Below, in pieces: positions 36,909 to 46,700 of a stretch of 64,000 nt of DNA. The stretch lies in contig VWZS01000184.1 in the NCBI GenBank assembly GCA_013397075.1, positions 1,369,862 to 1,433,861 of the forward strand, given 5' to 3'. Numbering within the stretch: position 1 is the stretch's first letter; the number at the start of each line of letters is the position of its first letter. Below the pieces are notes generated by a model that was given only the letters and a program-made list of their open reading frames with translations, was not told the origin of the DNA and did no database searches. The position numbers and the translations under genes were made by a program. The stretch is from Rhabdornis inornatus. Taxonomy: Eukaryota > Chordata > Aves > Passeriformes > Rhabdornithidae.

Positions 36909-38871
36909 GCTTTTCCTTGACTATTTTGACTACCAGTCTTGATGGAACCAGATTTTGCTTGACTTGGAAGTCTAAAAAGTTTTAATAGTGAAATTCCTGA
37001 TGAATTCTCCTTCTCCTTGAGGCTATATTTTTTGCTTTGCACTCTCCAGGCAGTCCTCAGCCTGCTGTCACTGAGCAAAACAATATAAATCCACCCTACA
37101 AAAGAAAGAAAGCCTGGGTGTGAGCTAAAAACACTGAGATGAGAGTTGAGAAATGGTGCAAGTCAGGACTTTCGGGTAGGGTCCAAAGGTGGCATTATCA
37201 GAGCTTACTGGGGGTTTGAAGTTCAGTTTTCATGTGCTTCAGTGCTGATTATTTTTATTTTCATTTCATATTTTCAGATTTTATTCATTTCAGATTATGA
37301 AAGAGCAAATAAAGCAACACAAGTACTAGAGAGATATAGAATACTACGAAAAAAGTACTCGCCTTTTATGAAGCAGCTTTACCACGTGTGCAGGACAGCA
37401 TGAGAACATTACGAATCATACACACTAGGAAACAATATGTCATTGTGCCTGTGTATGAGGAGCTGATAATAGAGGCACAGCAACTTTCACTCCAGAATTT
37501 CCCAGTCTCTGGTTGCTGGTGATGGTGGCTGCCTCATAACACAAGCTCACCATGATGTTCATAGCAAAGTCTTGCAGGTCCAATTCCAAACCAGTCCACA
37601 CTGGTCTTGTTTCAAGGTCTCTCTTAACTAATGTTAAGAGGGGAAAACCTCAGGAGTACCTACTGTTTGGAGACTGCCTGTAGACTGCATGCTGGCAGGC
37701 TTCTCCCTGTTAAGGAGACTTACCTGTCTGACCATCCAGGAGCCACTCTAGCATTACCTAATCTGGGACCAAGGCCCCTTTGGCAGCTACATCCCCCATA
37801 CTCCCAGTCAGACCAGGTTTCCTTATGGGCTTAACCCCACATTTCCCTTAGCAGAGTCTCAGACATCCTGATCCTTAAAATAATTTAATCATGGTGCAAT
37901 GTTAAAATAACAGCTTGGTGCACGTGCCTCTAAGGAGTACAAAGGAGACCCTGGGCTTTTATACCCTCTAAGTTCAAGTATGGAAAATCTGGAGTCATCA
38001 GCTCCTCCTGTGTCTCTGGGTTGTCCAGGTCCCCTGGCTGGGCCACAGGTCCCCAGGCCCTTTGTTATGCAAAGGACTGGCAGGCCATGGCCTCTCGCCT
38101 TGGGCTCAGGCTCAGGCTCCTGTCCCTCCAGAGCTTCACCTGCAGCTCACACTGCACCTGCATACTGAGCTATGGGCACTGAATGTATTCTTCAACACCC
38201 CTATCAAAATCCTATCCACTAGCAAGCCAGTCACTCTCTGGAAAAGACTTCTTGTGGAAGCCCCTGGTATCTGCTGCTCTGAGCTCTTACGTCAAGACGT
38301 TAATTCAGGGAACATGTTTACATGAGGTAAAAAGATTTGATGCACTTGCTACACAAGGGGAGCATTCCCACAGAAGCTCAGAGCATCTCATTGCTCCATA
38401 GCAAGCTGCACAAGGCTTGGCACGGCACAAGGCCTCCATCCTTGGCATGTGGCTGAAGAGATAGAAGTACCCTGCCATGTGGCTGCCATGGGTGGGAAGC
38501 ATGTCCATGACATCTTTTGATGGAGATGCACACATGCCCTTAGGAACATCTCTGACCTCAGCTCCAGTCAGCCCTGTTAGGTTGTGCCTCTCCAGGGCCA
38601 TGTCCATGTCCAATCTCCTCCATGGATATGTCCACATCCAAACTCCTCTCTGGCGGACATCCCTGTTCCTTCTCCCTGCCCTGCCAGTGTACTGCAGTAT
38701 GCGACCAGAGCCCAGGGGAGGTGGCTGCTTTGCCAGGCAAGAGTGCTCCCCTTTTCCACCTGTCCTCCAACCCAGGGGAGAACTGGAGAGTGCTGCAGAG
38801 CTTCCACAGGCTTCTCAGGGTCCAGGCCTTGGGCAACACCAGCACAGAGCAGAGTGAGGTGACTGTCCAAA
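36909..38871. other. Unassigned, GC-richer upstream region
   Basis: Between the large CR1 and the CR1/LTR complex upstream of CTDP1. From about 37.9 kb GC rises and frames are open on both strands. The longest (38622-39188) runs into CR1 and is not accepted as a gene. A TATA-like 'gcttttataccctctaag' near 37957 could belong to an old LTR, but I could not establish one. Confidence 0.4.
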
Positions 38872-39194
38872 TGTGCTCTGCAAAGGTGCAGCCTCACCTC
38901 GTGTGCTCTGTGCAGTTGTGGGCACAACAATATAAAAAAGATATAAAGTTATTAGAGAGTGTTCAAAGGAGGACCACAAGAATGGTGAAGGGTTTTGAGG
39001 GGAAGCTGTATGAGGAGCAGCTGAGGGCACTTGGTCTGTTCAGCCTGGAGGAGACTGAGGGGAAAGCTCACTGCAGTCCACAGCTTCTTTGTGAACAGAA
39101 GAGGAGGGGCAGGTACCGATTTTTTCTATGTGGTGACCAGTCACAGGACCCAAGGGAATGGCATGAAGCTGTGTTAGGGGAGGTTTAGATTGGT
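38872..39194 (+). mobile_element. CR1 LINE, 5' piece of split copy
   Basis: Matches CR1 ('aggtgcagcctcacctcgtg', 'caaaggaggaccacaagaat', 'gaggagcagctgagggcact', 'gttcagcctggaggagactg'). It ends at 'ttaggggaggtttagattgg', where the consensus would continue as GGATATTAGGAA. That continuation is found at 39757, so this and the later piece are one copy split by an LTR. Confidence 0.9.
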
Positions 39195-39756
39195 TTCTGG
39201 TTTTTGCTAGGGTAAACTTTATTCATAGTGGCTGTTATGGGATTGTGTTTTAGATTTGTGCTGAGCACAGGGCTGATGATACAGAGATGTTTTTGTTATT
39301 GTTGAGCAGGGCTTGCACAAAACCAAGGCCTTTTCTGCTTTCATACTGCCACACAGGCAAGGAATGTGGGAGTGCTTGGGAGGTTGAGAGGAGACACAGC
39401 CAGGACAGGTGACCCCAACTGACCAGAGGGATATTCCAGACCACATGACATCATGGTCAGTAAATAAAGTGGAGGGAGGAAGGAGAGGGACATTTGGAGT
39501 GATGGTGTTTATATTCCCAACTTGTTACATGTGATGGGACCCTGCTCACCTGGGGATGGTAGAACATCTGCCTGCCCATGGGAAGTAGGGAATCAGTTCC
39601 TTGTTTTGCTTTGCTTGTGTGCGTGGCCTTTGCTTTTCCTATTAACCTGTCTTAACTTCAGCCCACGAGTTTTCCACCTTTTACCCTACCAAGTCTGTCC
39701 CCAGTGCTGCTGGTGGGGGAGTGAGAAAGTGGCTGCTGGCTGGGACTAAACCAATA
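39195..39756 (+). mobile_element. Solo-like endogenous retrovirus LTR
   Basis: About 560 bases inserted within CR1. The order fits a widespread avian ERV LTR: 'catggtcagtaaataaagtg' (decayed TATA region), 'tgcctgcccatgggaagtag', 'ttgttttgctttgcttgtgt', 'cttcagcccacgag', 'gggggagtgagaaagtggct', ending 'gggactaaaccaataca'. No viral genes are present, so it is a solo or truncated LTR. The exact 5' edge and target duplication are not clean. It lies in the same orientation as CTDP1, a few hundred bases upstream of the CpG island. Family naming is from memory of bird repeats. Confidence 0.8.
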
Positions 39757-39984
39757 CAGGTGGATATTAGAAACAGGTTCTTCACCTAGAGGATGGCTAT
39801 GCACTGGAACAGGCTCTCCAGGGAAGCGGTCACAGCACGAAGCCAGACAGATCTCAAGAAAGGCTCGGACAACGCTCTCAGGCACATGATGTGATTCTGG
39901 GGGTGCTCCGTGCGGGGCCGGGAGTCAGATGCGACGACGCCCGTGGGTCCGAACTCGGGATATTCTCCAATTCCGGTTCTGTGA
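39757..39984 (+). mobile_element. CR1 LINE, 3' piece reaching the CTDP1 promoter
   Basis: Continues the split CR1: 'ggatattagaaacaggttct', 'gcactggaacaggctctcca', 'acaacgctctcaggcacatg', 'gtgattctgggggtgctccg', and finally the decayed octamer tail 'attctccaattccggttctg' followed by 'tga'. From about 39905 it has gained or kept many CpGs and merges into the CpG island. Confidence 0.88.
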
Positions 39985-40022
39985 CGCCAGCCGGGGCCGG
40001 CGGGCGGGGCCGCGGGGGCTGC

Positions 40023-40035
40023 CGGGAGCCGTAGT
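40023..40035 (-). promoter_or_regulatory. ACTAYRNNNCCCR (ZNF143/THAP11-type) site
   Basis: The minus strand reads ACTACGGCTCCCG, a full match to the ACTAYRNNNCCCR promoter motif linked to ZNF143/THAP11 binding. Its place in a CpG-island promoter just upstream of exon 1 is typical. Confidence 0.55.
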
Positions 40036-40112
40036 TCCTCCCCGCACCGCCCCCCGGGCCGGGCCGCGCCGCCCGCGCCTGTGCCTTTAAGCGCGGCCGG
40101 ACGCGCGGTGCA

Positions 40113-40123
40113 GCGCCTGCGCG
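40113..40123. promoter_or_regulatory. NRF1-like site
   Basis: GCGCCTGCGCG resembles the NRF1 palindrome GCGCATGCGC with one changed base. In GC-rich DNA such matches can arise by chance. Confidence 0.45.
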
Positions 40124-40141
40124 AAGCCGCCGTGACCCCGN

Positions 40142-40239
40142 CGCCCGCAGCGCGGCGGCCCCGAGCGCAGGCTGCGCGCGGAGCGGCCCGGCGTGGTGCG
40201 CGAGCTGTGCGCGCGGCCCGGCCAGGTCATCGCGCCCGG
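40142..40239 (+). CDS. CTDP1: CTDP1 exon 1, 3' part (5' end missing)
   Basis: CTDP1 (FCP1) removes phosphates from the RNA polymerase II C-terminal domain and recycles the enzyme in the nucleus. The visible 98 bases encode PERRLRAERPGVV, RELCARPGQVIAPG and the two bases of a split Gly codon. They correspond to about residues 73-105 of the 961-residue human protein. The G-x-V ... G-x-x-V-x-x-G-x-x-L spacing, completed by exon 2, is a biotinyl/lipoyl-like fold. The donor is CGG|GTGAGT at 40240. No start codon is present: the same frame meets TGA at 40133-40135 just before the N at 40141, and there is no in-frame ATG after it. The start and about 70 residues must therefore lie in lost sequence or an unseen upstream exon. 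Identity is firm; the 5' boundary is artificial. Confidence 0.9.
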
Positions 40240-40529
40240 GTGAGTGCGGGCCGGGGCGGCCTTGGCGGGACGCGGCTTTCGCGCTTCTTGCGAGGGAGGG
40301 AGGCCGGGCCCTACTCACAAAGGCCCTTCCTCCGGAGCTCTGCGCAGGGAAGCTGCTGTGCGAGGAGGAGGAGGAAGCGGCCGGGGAGGTGCCGAGGGAT
40401 CATGCTCCGCTCCTGTGTTTCAGAGCGGAGCCCTTCGCTGTGAGCTCTGTCTCAGGGAGCTGTGCATCCCTCCTGCTGTGTCGGGGTTCTGTTAACACTG
40501 CTCTTACTGGAAACACTACGTGGAAATGG
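40240..40529 (+). other. CTDP1: CTDP1 intron 1, 5' CpG-rich part
   Basis: Begins GTGAGTGCGG. The CpG island continues to about 40450. Frames open across this GC-rich DNA are not coding. Confidence 0.85.
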
Positions 40530-40765
40530 CAAAATCGCAGAATGAGTTAGGTTGAAAGGGACCACAGTGGGGGTCGCCCTACGGCATGTTGAACGGGATT
40601 GCATCCAGACGGTTCTGGGATATCTGCATTGGGGGAGGCTCCAGAGTCTGGGGAGCCTCTTCTAGTGCACAGTCACCAGCACAAAAACAAAGTTGTTCCC
40701 CGTGTTCAGGTAGAACTTCTGTGCGTCACCTTCTGCCTGCTGCCTCGTCTCCTAACATATTCTTT
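40530..40765 (-). mobile_element. CR1 LINE fragment, reverse, in intron 1
   Basis: Reverse CR1 3' region: 'gcagaatgagttaggttgaa', 'agggaccacagtggg', 'gattgcatccagacggttct', 'ttcaggtagaacttctgtgc'. Diverged, without a clean octamer tail. It lies about 290 bases downstream of exon 1. Confidence 0.75.
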
Positions 40766-43700
40766 TTAGTTTGGCGGTTAGGTTGGTGCAGAACTCGGGG
40801 AGCAAACAGATCATTTTGTGCTCAATAGAGGGTTTTTAATGGGAAACAATAGTGCAGCAAGGCATTTTAAAATTACTAAGTCCCTTGCACATAATATTGG
40901 CAGCCTAAATGTTTTTGATACTGTAGATGTTTTAATGTATAAGGCTTTACAAATATAACCAAGATGTTGTAATTTTAACTTTCCGAAGAGCAAGGGACTA
41001 AAAAAGACTTTTTAAATATAGTTTAGCAATGGGTTTGTCTTAATAAGGCTGAATGTTTGTTGACTTTTAAGTTCTTAGATGCCTGATAGATAGTGGGCTG
41101 CTCAGATTTCTAGATTAAATTGGGCAAATAGCCTGCCACCCTGCACTTTAAGCAGACTTATTCTTTCTCAACAGGAAACTAGTTAAACAATCTACTTCTT
41201 CTGTTTTATGACAGCAAGCTATTTTCTTCGTTTGCAGTTTTCTTGATTTTTAGGTGGGAGCAGTCAGGCCTAAACTTTCTTGATTGATATTTACTAGTTT
41301 ATGCAAAACATCTGTGTATAGGGGTGTCTCAAAGGTTCAAGAAAAAAAAGCAGTCTGATGCATTTTTGTATCAGTTAGTCATATAATATGCTACTGAGGA
41401 GCTGCAAGCTGTGTGTTTCTTGCTATAGAGATAGCTCTGAGATAAGGTGGTTTTCCTTTTGTGCCACATCAGCATTCTGCTACTGCATCTGGTGCAGCAT
41501 GGGCAATCTTTAACACCTCATGTAGAACAAAGGTACTGTAAATGCTAGGTCAGACTAAAAAAGATCTTAAAAGTACAGACTGAAATTTTTAAAGCGCCAT
41601 ATGCATGATGAAATTCCTGTTGCTAGCACAGAATAGAAACGGAGATAACTTTATCTCGTCTTTTCATTGTATTAGCTAAGCACTTGGAAGGAAAACCAAA
41701 CTAAAAATATTCTGAGTGAATAAATGTGATCAATTTAAAGTAGTCTGGGTCTGCTGCTGATGTAGTAGCATTTTAGTTTTAGCTTTTCTCAACGTTGACT
41801 TCATGGACAGGAATGTACCAATTTTTATACAGTGTTCATATTGGATTGGATAGTCATGAGTCACTTGATTGTAATTAGCATGTCCTTGCTTTGAGACAAT
41901 TAGAAAATAAGTGGTGTTCTTTTTTACCATCGTTCTTAGCTTCTGGAATATTTGTATCTTACAATACAAAGATTGTATTTGATATTGACCATTGCTAGAC
42001 GTTGCATTTCTGGAATTCTGCTTTTCAGTCAGGTTTCTCTGTTGCATGTTGCAGTGGTATTTACTGGGTGAGCACAAGGGAAAGGTTCAGGTGAAGAGGT
42101 AGAATAGGTGTGACCTGAGGGTAGTAGAATTGGTCAACAATTGAAGACGACTGCATTTCTTTGGTCACTTAAACGTTTTGTTTTGGTAAGCATTTAATCT
42201 CTTTGCCTGTGGCTTCCCATTTTGTGGAATTGATATAATACTATTTCACCAACTATCAACAATATTTCAATATGTGTTAAGATTTTGCATTGTTAAAACA
42301 CAGGTGTGATTAAAGTAAGTAACAAAGCTGAAATTATTCATCATCTGCAGAAGATGCCCTTTTTGTAGTCCAAACTTTCCAGAATGGTAGGTGCCATGCT
42401 GCCTTCAGAAAAATTGACTTGGTCAATTTAGCACTGAATTCTTTGTGAACCAAAGATATTTGCAAGTATTTGTCAAACCTTGAAACACTGTAGAAGTACT
42501 GTTTCTATTCAAAATATTTTTTCCTTTTCATTAGAACAAGAGAAGATAAGCTGATCAAACCTTTTTATTTCAGGATAAACAACATGAGTGGCTGAATTTT
42601 CTTCTATGTCAGGTCATAATATTTCTGGAAATACAGATGTTGTTTAACAAAAGTCTCTCCCAATTAAGAAGACACATTTCTAACTTTTGATTATTTTTCT
42701 TTCTTATTAAGCATGAGATGAAATCTTTTGCTGTGTGAAAGTAATTTTGCACATTTATAGCACTTAATTTTTTGTAGGGTTATTACCCACTTTTTAGCAT
42801 TGACAGGGTACAAACTTTCTCGGGGAGAGCCCAAAGCAGGAATACAGTAGGTAGCTTTTGCTTATTCTTGCAGAGTTAGGCTTGCATCGCATGTCAGACT
42901 GGAACTTGAGAGAGAAAGGTGTCTAACCTTTTAGGACTGTAAATAACAGGGAGTACAGGCAGCAGTTAATGAAAGGCCTTTGAAGTTAATGAAGTATAAT
43001 TTTGATGTGTAGTAGGAGCAACAAATAAAACGCCAAAAATCCTGTGCTGCTCTGTGTATTATTAGTGCCAGTTACCCATCAAAGTTAATAATTCTGAAGG
43101 TGCTACAGGTGTGGCAGGATTCTGGGTTGGGTCAGTAGTAATGCTTTATGCAGATACCTACATAAATGTTTCTAATGTAAAATGATTGCCCTGCTGATGG
43201 GACAGACTATTGCAAGGGTCTTGTTTGGCTCACATTAGAAGAGTCTTCTGAAATATTTATTACCTGTATCTTTGTGTCTTACCACATACCTTTAATAGCA
43301 AAAATTCACATTCTTATACAGAGTAATATTTGTTTTGTAGTAAAAATCTGGTTTAAACTATCTGGATCCTAATGAAGCAAAACTTGTCGTTTTTTTCGTT
43401 TTGGAAGAGATAGCAGGAAAGAGGTGGGGATTTGTTCACTAAAACTGTAGATTTTTGTGTCATTGCTTGATTTTTCTTGTGCCAGAAGCTTGATTATATA
43501 TTTTTAAAATATCTTTTTTTGGTTATCTAATGTCACACAGGCTCAGGGCCTAGTTTACTGTCCACTTAACCCCACACCCCAGTACCATGCATCTTACGGT
43601 CTTCCAAGGAGAATAAAATGCTAACAAATTGCAGTTTATTTTAAAGTGGTGGCACTTTCAACAAACTACAGGTAAAAGACCTTGCTGTTTGTTAGACACA

Positions 43701-46700
43701 AATGTTTTCATAATATCCTGGCAAATACTTAATGAAGTTACTAGTCTAAAAAAAACCGCTGGTGCCAAACATTGAGGATTGTTGAATAATATTTAACAAT
43801 CCCAATTCACTGTATGTCTTGTCTAATTACTTTTTATGCCTGAATTCATCCCATTATTTTTTTAGTAAGTTTCAGTATGTATGTTTCTGACTTGTCTCTC
43901 TCTTTTTTTTTTTTTAAATTTTTCCCCTCTGCTTTCTGACATATGCTGTGATACCAAGAAACATTAAAAGAAGGCTATCTCTCTGGTGTTTGGTTGAACT
44001 GGATAGTGAAAAAGATGCAAGTTCTAAACGAGGGCTTTTGTCTTTCATTGTCTTTTCTTTCTCCTGTTACTAGGCACCTAGCAAGTCGGAAGCTCACAAG
44101 ATAGGTCATTGTACTGAATGGCAGAGGACAAAGTTCCTTTTCTTTACGTGGCCATGTTTTCACAAAACTTGTAGGATCTTCTTTATCTAAGAGGATCTAG
44201 CTGCTCAGTCAGGTTTGGCTGGAAGCAGGCATCAGGCTTGCAATTTACCAGTAGTGTGGTTGTAGCAGCCTTGTGTATGCACTCTTTCTGTGTGGCTTTC
44301 TTAGACGTGGTTTCCTAATTGCTTCATGCTAATGTGAGAGTTGGCTGGAAGGGATGCTCAAACTTGAGTGCCTTCAGCTTGCATTGAGTAGGGTGTTGGA
44401 AATCATGTAGTTAAAGATGGCTTGGTTTCTCATCTTTTTTTCTTTCTGTTCTTCCCGCCCAATCTCCTATAAAATGGTCCATAGTAATCAATTCCCTCAT
44501 TTTGTTCAGTTGCTTCAACAGGGGTGTGGTGTAGGGAAAGGGGTCGTGATTTTTTCCTTTCAGCAGTAGCCCATAGATAGGTCAGATCAAAGTGATTGTG
44601 TAAATGCCAGTAGAGTCATCAAGAGAATAAATGACATGTCAACACTGGGGCATAACATTTTTGAGGTTGTGTATGTTCTGTTTGGCACTTTGTGTGATAG
44701 TCTTTAGTAACATTCTTATCTTTACAAGGTTTATCCCAAACTAGGAAACTTTCTGCTCTCTGAGTTTGTACTATGAGTTGCTTATCTTACCTGAGCTCAA
44801 GGACTTCTTGCTCTGTGTGTGTATATGGGCTAGCAGACAGAATGAGGTAGCTCATAGTACTGTTTCATTCATCCCACTGTAGAACTACAAGCGGGCTACA
44901 GCAGTTTTTAAAATGTTGGTTTGTAGATATCTACGCTGGAAATAGATTGAATTTTTACCCAAATGGCAATGGATTTTCTTTTTTAGTTATTGCTGTCTAG
45001 TTTCTTTAGGGTATTTTTGAGCTTTACTTCAATACTAGAGTTTTTTATAAAACCAGGCAAATGTGCATGTTGCCTTTTCAAAGGCAAATGTGCATGTTGT
45101 TTCTTCTCAGCAACGGCCATATGGTTTTCTGTAATTGTTCTCTTCTGAAGAGAAAACTTTTTGAGGGGGCTGCAATGAGACCTTTAATTTTTATGTTGCG
45201 CAATACATAGACCTTTGTCCTGGGAGGGATTGGAAGAGTTTGAGGAAGGGAGAGAGTGACAAGACTTTAGCTTTGGATTGTTCTGGAAGTTTGTCTTGAC
45301 CCAAAGAGTTTTTTTTCTTGAGCAATCTCATAGTACCACTTGCATGTCTACTTGGCTCTTTCTGATTTGGTGAGACTCTGTTTGGTGTGAACGTAAGGGC
45401 TTGCCCTAGCAGGGATCACAGCTGTTTGGATTTTCAAGGTCAGATTTACCTAGTGAAAGACTCCCCTTAGGTAAATGGCTAAATGAAACATTCAGACTCG
45501 CTAAATAAAAATGAATATGGGGTGATGGTATTGCAAAATCTTAAACATCAACAAGAGTATATAAAAATATTTTCAGATGGGACATACTAGCCTCAAGGTT
45601 CAGTAAAGAGCTGCCAGCCTTTAAATTTTAGGACCTCTTCTGGAAAATGATAATAGACAATTAATTCTAAGTTGTCACTTATAAAATATTCTTATGGAGA
45701 TAAGTTTTGTATAGTTAAAAAATTAAAAGTCTTCTACCATATATGGACAGCTGAATTGGCGATAGTTGCCTTTTAAAGCATATAGAGGAGCATGAAATTA
45801 CTTCCTGGAGAGCAGGTAATGCATTGCACATTAAGGATCTTAATTATACATTTTGTCTAGGTTTAATTTTGCTGAAGTTAGATCTATGGTATTTTAAATA
45901 GGAGAAGGACAGAACTGTTACCACCAGGAGAGAGTGCTGGCCTCAAAAAGGCTTTGGAAGATGGAAAGGTTCCCCTGATTTTCTTTAACATGGTGTTGCT
46001 GTGTTAAAGGAAATGCTTCCTCTTTTAAGGCAAGAGTTGAGGTATTGCTAGGTCACTATTGCACTAATATCTTTAAAAAAACCAAATTAAATGTCTTTTC
46101 TACAACTGTTCTAAGAAAAAGTGTAGTGTAAGACAGTGATTTTAACACAATAAAATTGAATAGTGCCTATTTTTTTGCTTTCTTTATGCTTTAGTTTAAA
46201 AATTACATCTAAGACTTTGCAGCATTCGAAAAGGTGTGAAAGGCAAATGGTCTTGGTCCTAGCTTAGTGGAGTGTGCTGTGGATTCTCATTCACAGAGGG
46301 GCTGGGGGGGGGGTGAGGGGCAAGTGGCCCTAGCCAATGAAAGCATTGCTCAAGAAGAGAACTTCATTAACTTTACAGCTATTTATCACACTTGTCTTTT
46401 ATAAGATGAGCACCTTTCTAAGCTGTTGTCCTCTGCTTTCAGAGTGTGTTGGATTTATGGGCTTACGTGACACTGTTGCTGTCATACCTTTGTTGTCAAA
46501 TGTGGAGCTGCTGCTCCTCATTTGAACACTGTGGTGTAACTTCGGACAATTTGGTTCATCATTGCTCTTAAGGGTGTTAAGACTTGTTAATTTTTCCTAT
46601 ATGTGTTCATTTAGTTTAACAGCAAGTCCCAGAGGACAGCATGTAGGATGTAGTGCCCAGATAAGTTTGCCACAGTATCTATAAAGGGAGAGGATGGGAG

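Larger units (their letters stand above)
39900..40450 (+). promoter_or_regulatory. CTDP1: CpG-island promoter of CTDP1
   Basis: A very GC- and CpG-rich stretch surrounds exon 1, in contrast with CpG-poor flanks, as in housekeeping TATA-less promoters. It contains GC-box-like 'ggcgggcggggcc', a ZNF143/THAP11-type site (40023-40035) and an NRF1-like site (40113-40123). Transcription should start within about 40030-40140, but no start can be fixed from sequence alone. Its upstream edge is the tail of a CR1 element. A single N at 40141 marks unresolved sequence in its centre. Confidence 0.85.

Noticed and set aside
38622..39188. 188-codon open frame, + strand
   Set aside because: The right half is decayed CR1. 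The left half is GC-rich and open in several frames on both strands, with no family likeness.
40085..40091. TTTAA as a TATA box
   Set aside because: Not a good TATA consensus and inside a CpG island, where TATA-less initiation is expected.
39878..40318. 146-codon frame on the minus strand over the CpG island
   Set aside because: Arg/Ala/Pro-rich translation typical of GC-rich DNA, antisense to CTDP1 exon 1 and running through the N.
40081..40443. 120-codon + frame through exon 1
   Set aside because: It is in a different frame from the conserved CTDP1 residues, begins with GTG and crosses the N and the splice donor.
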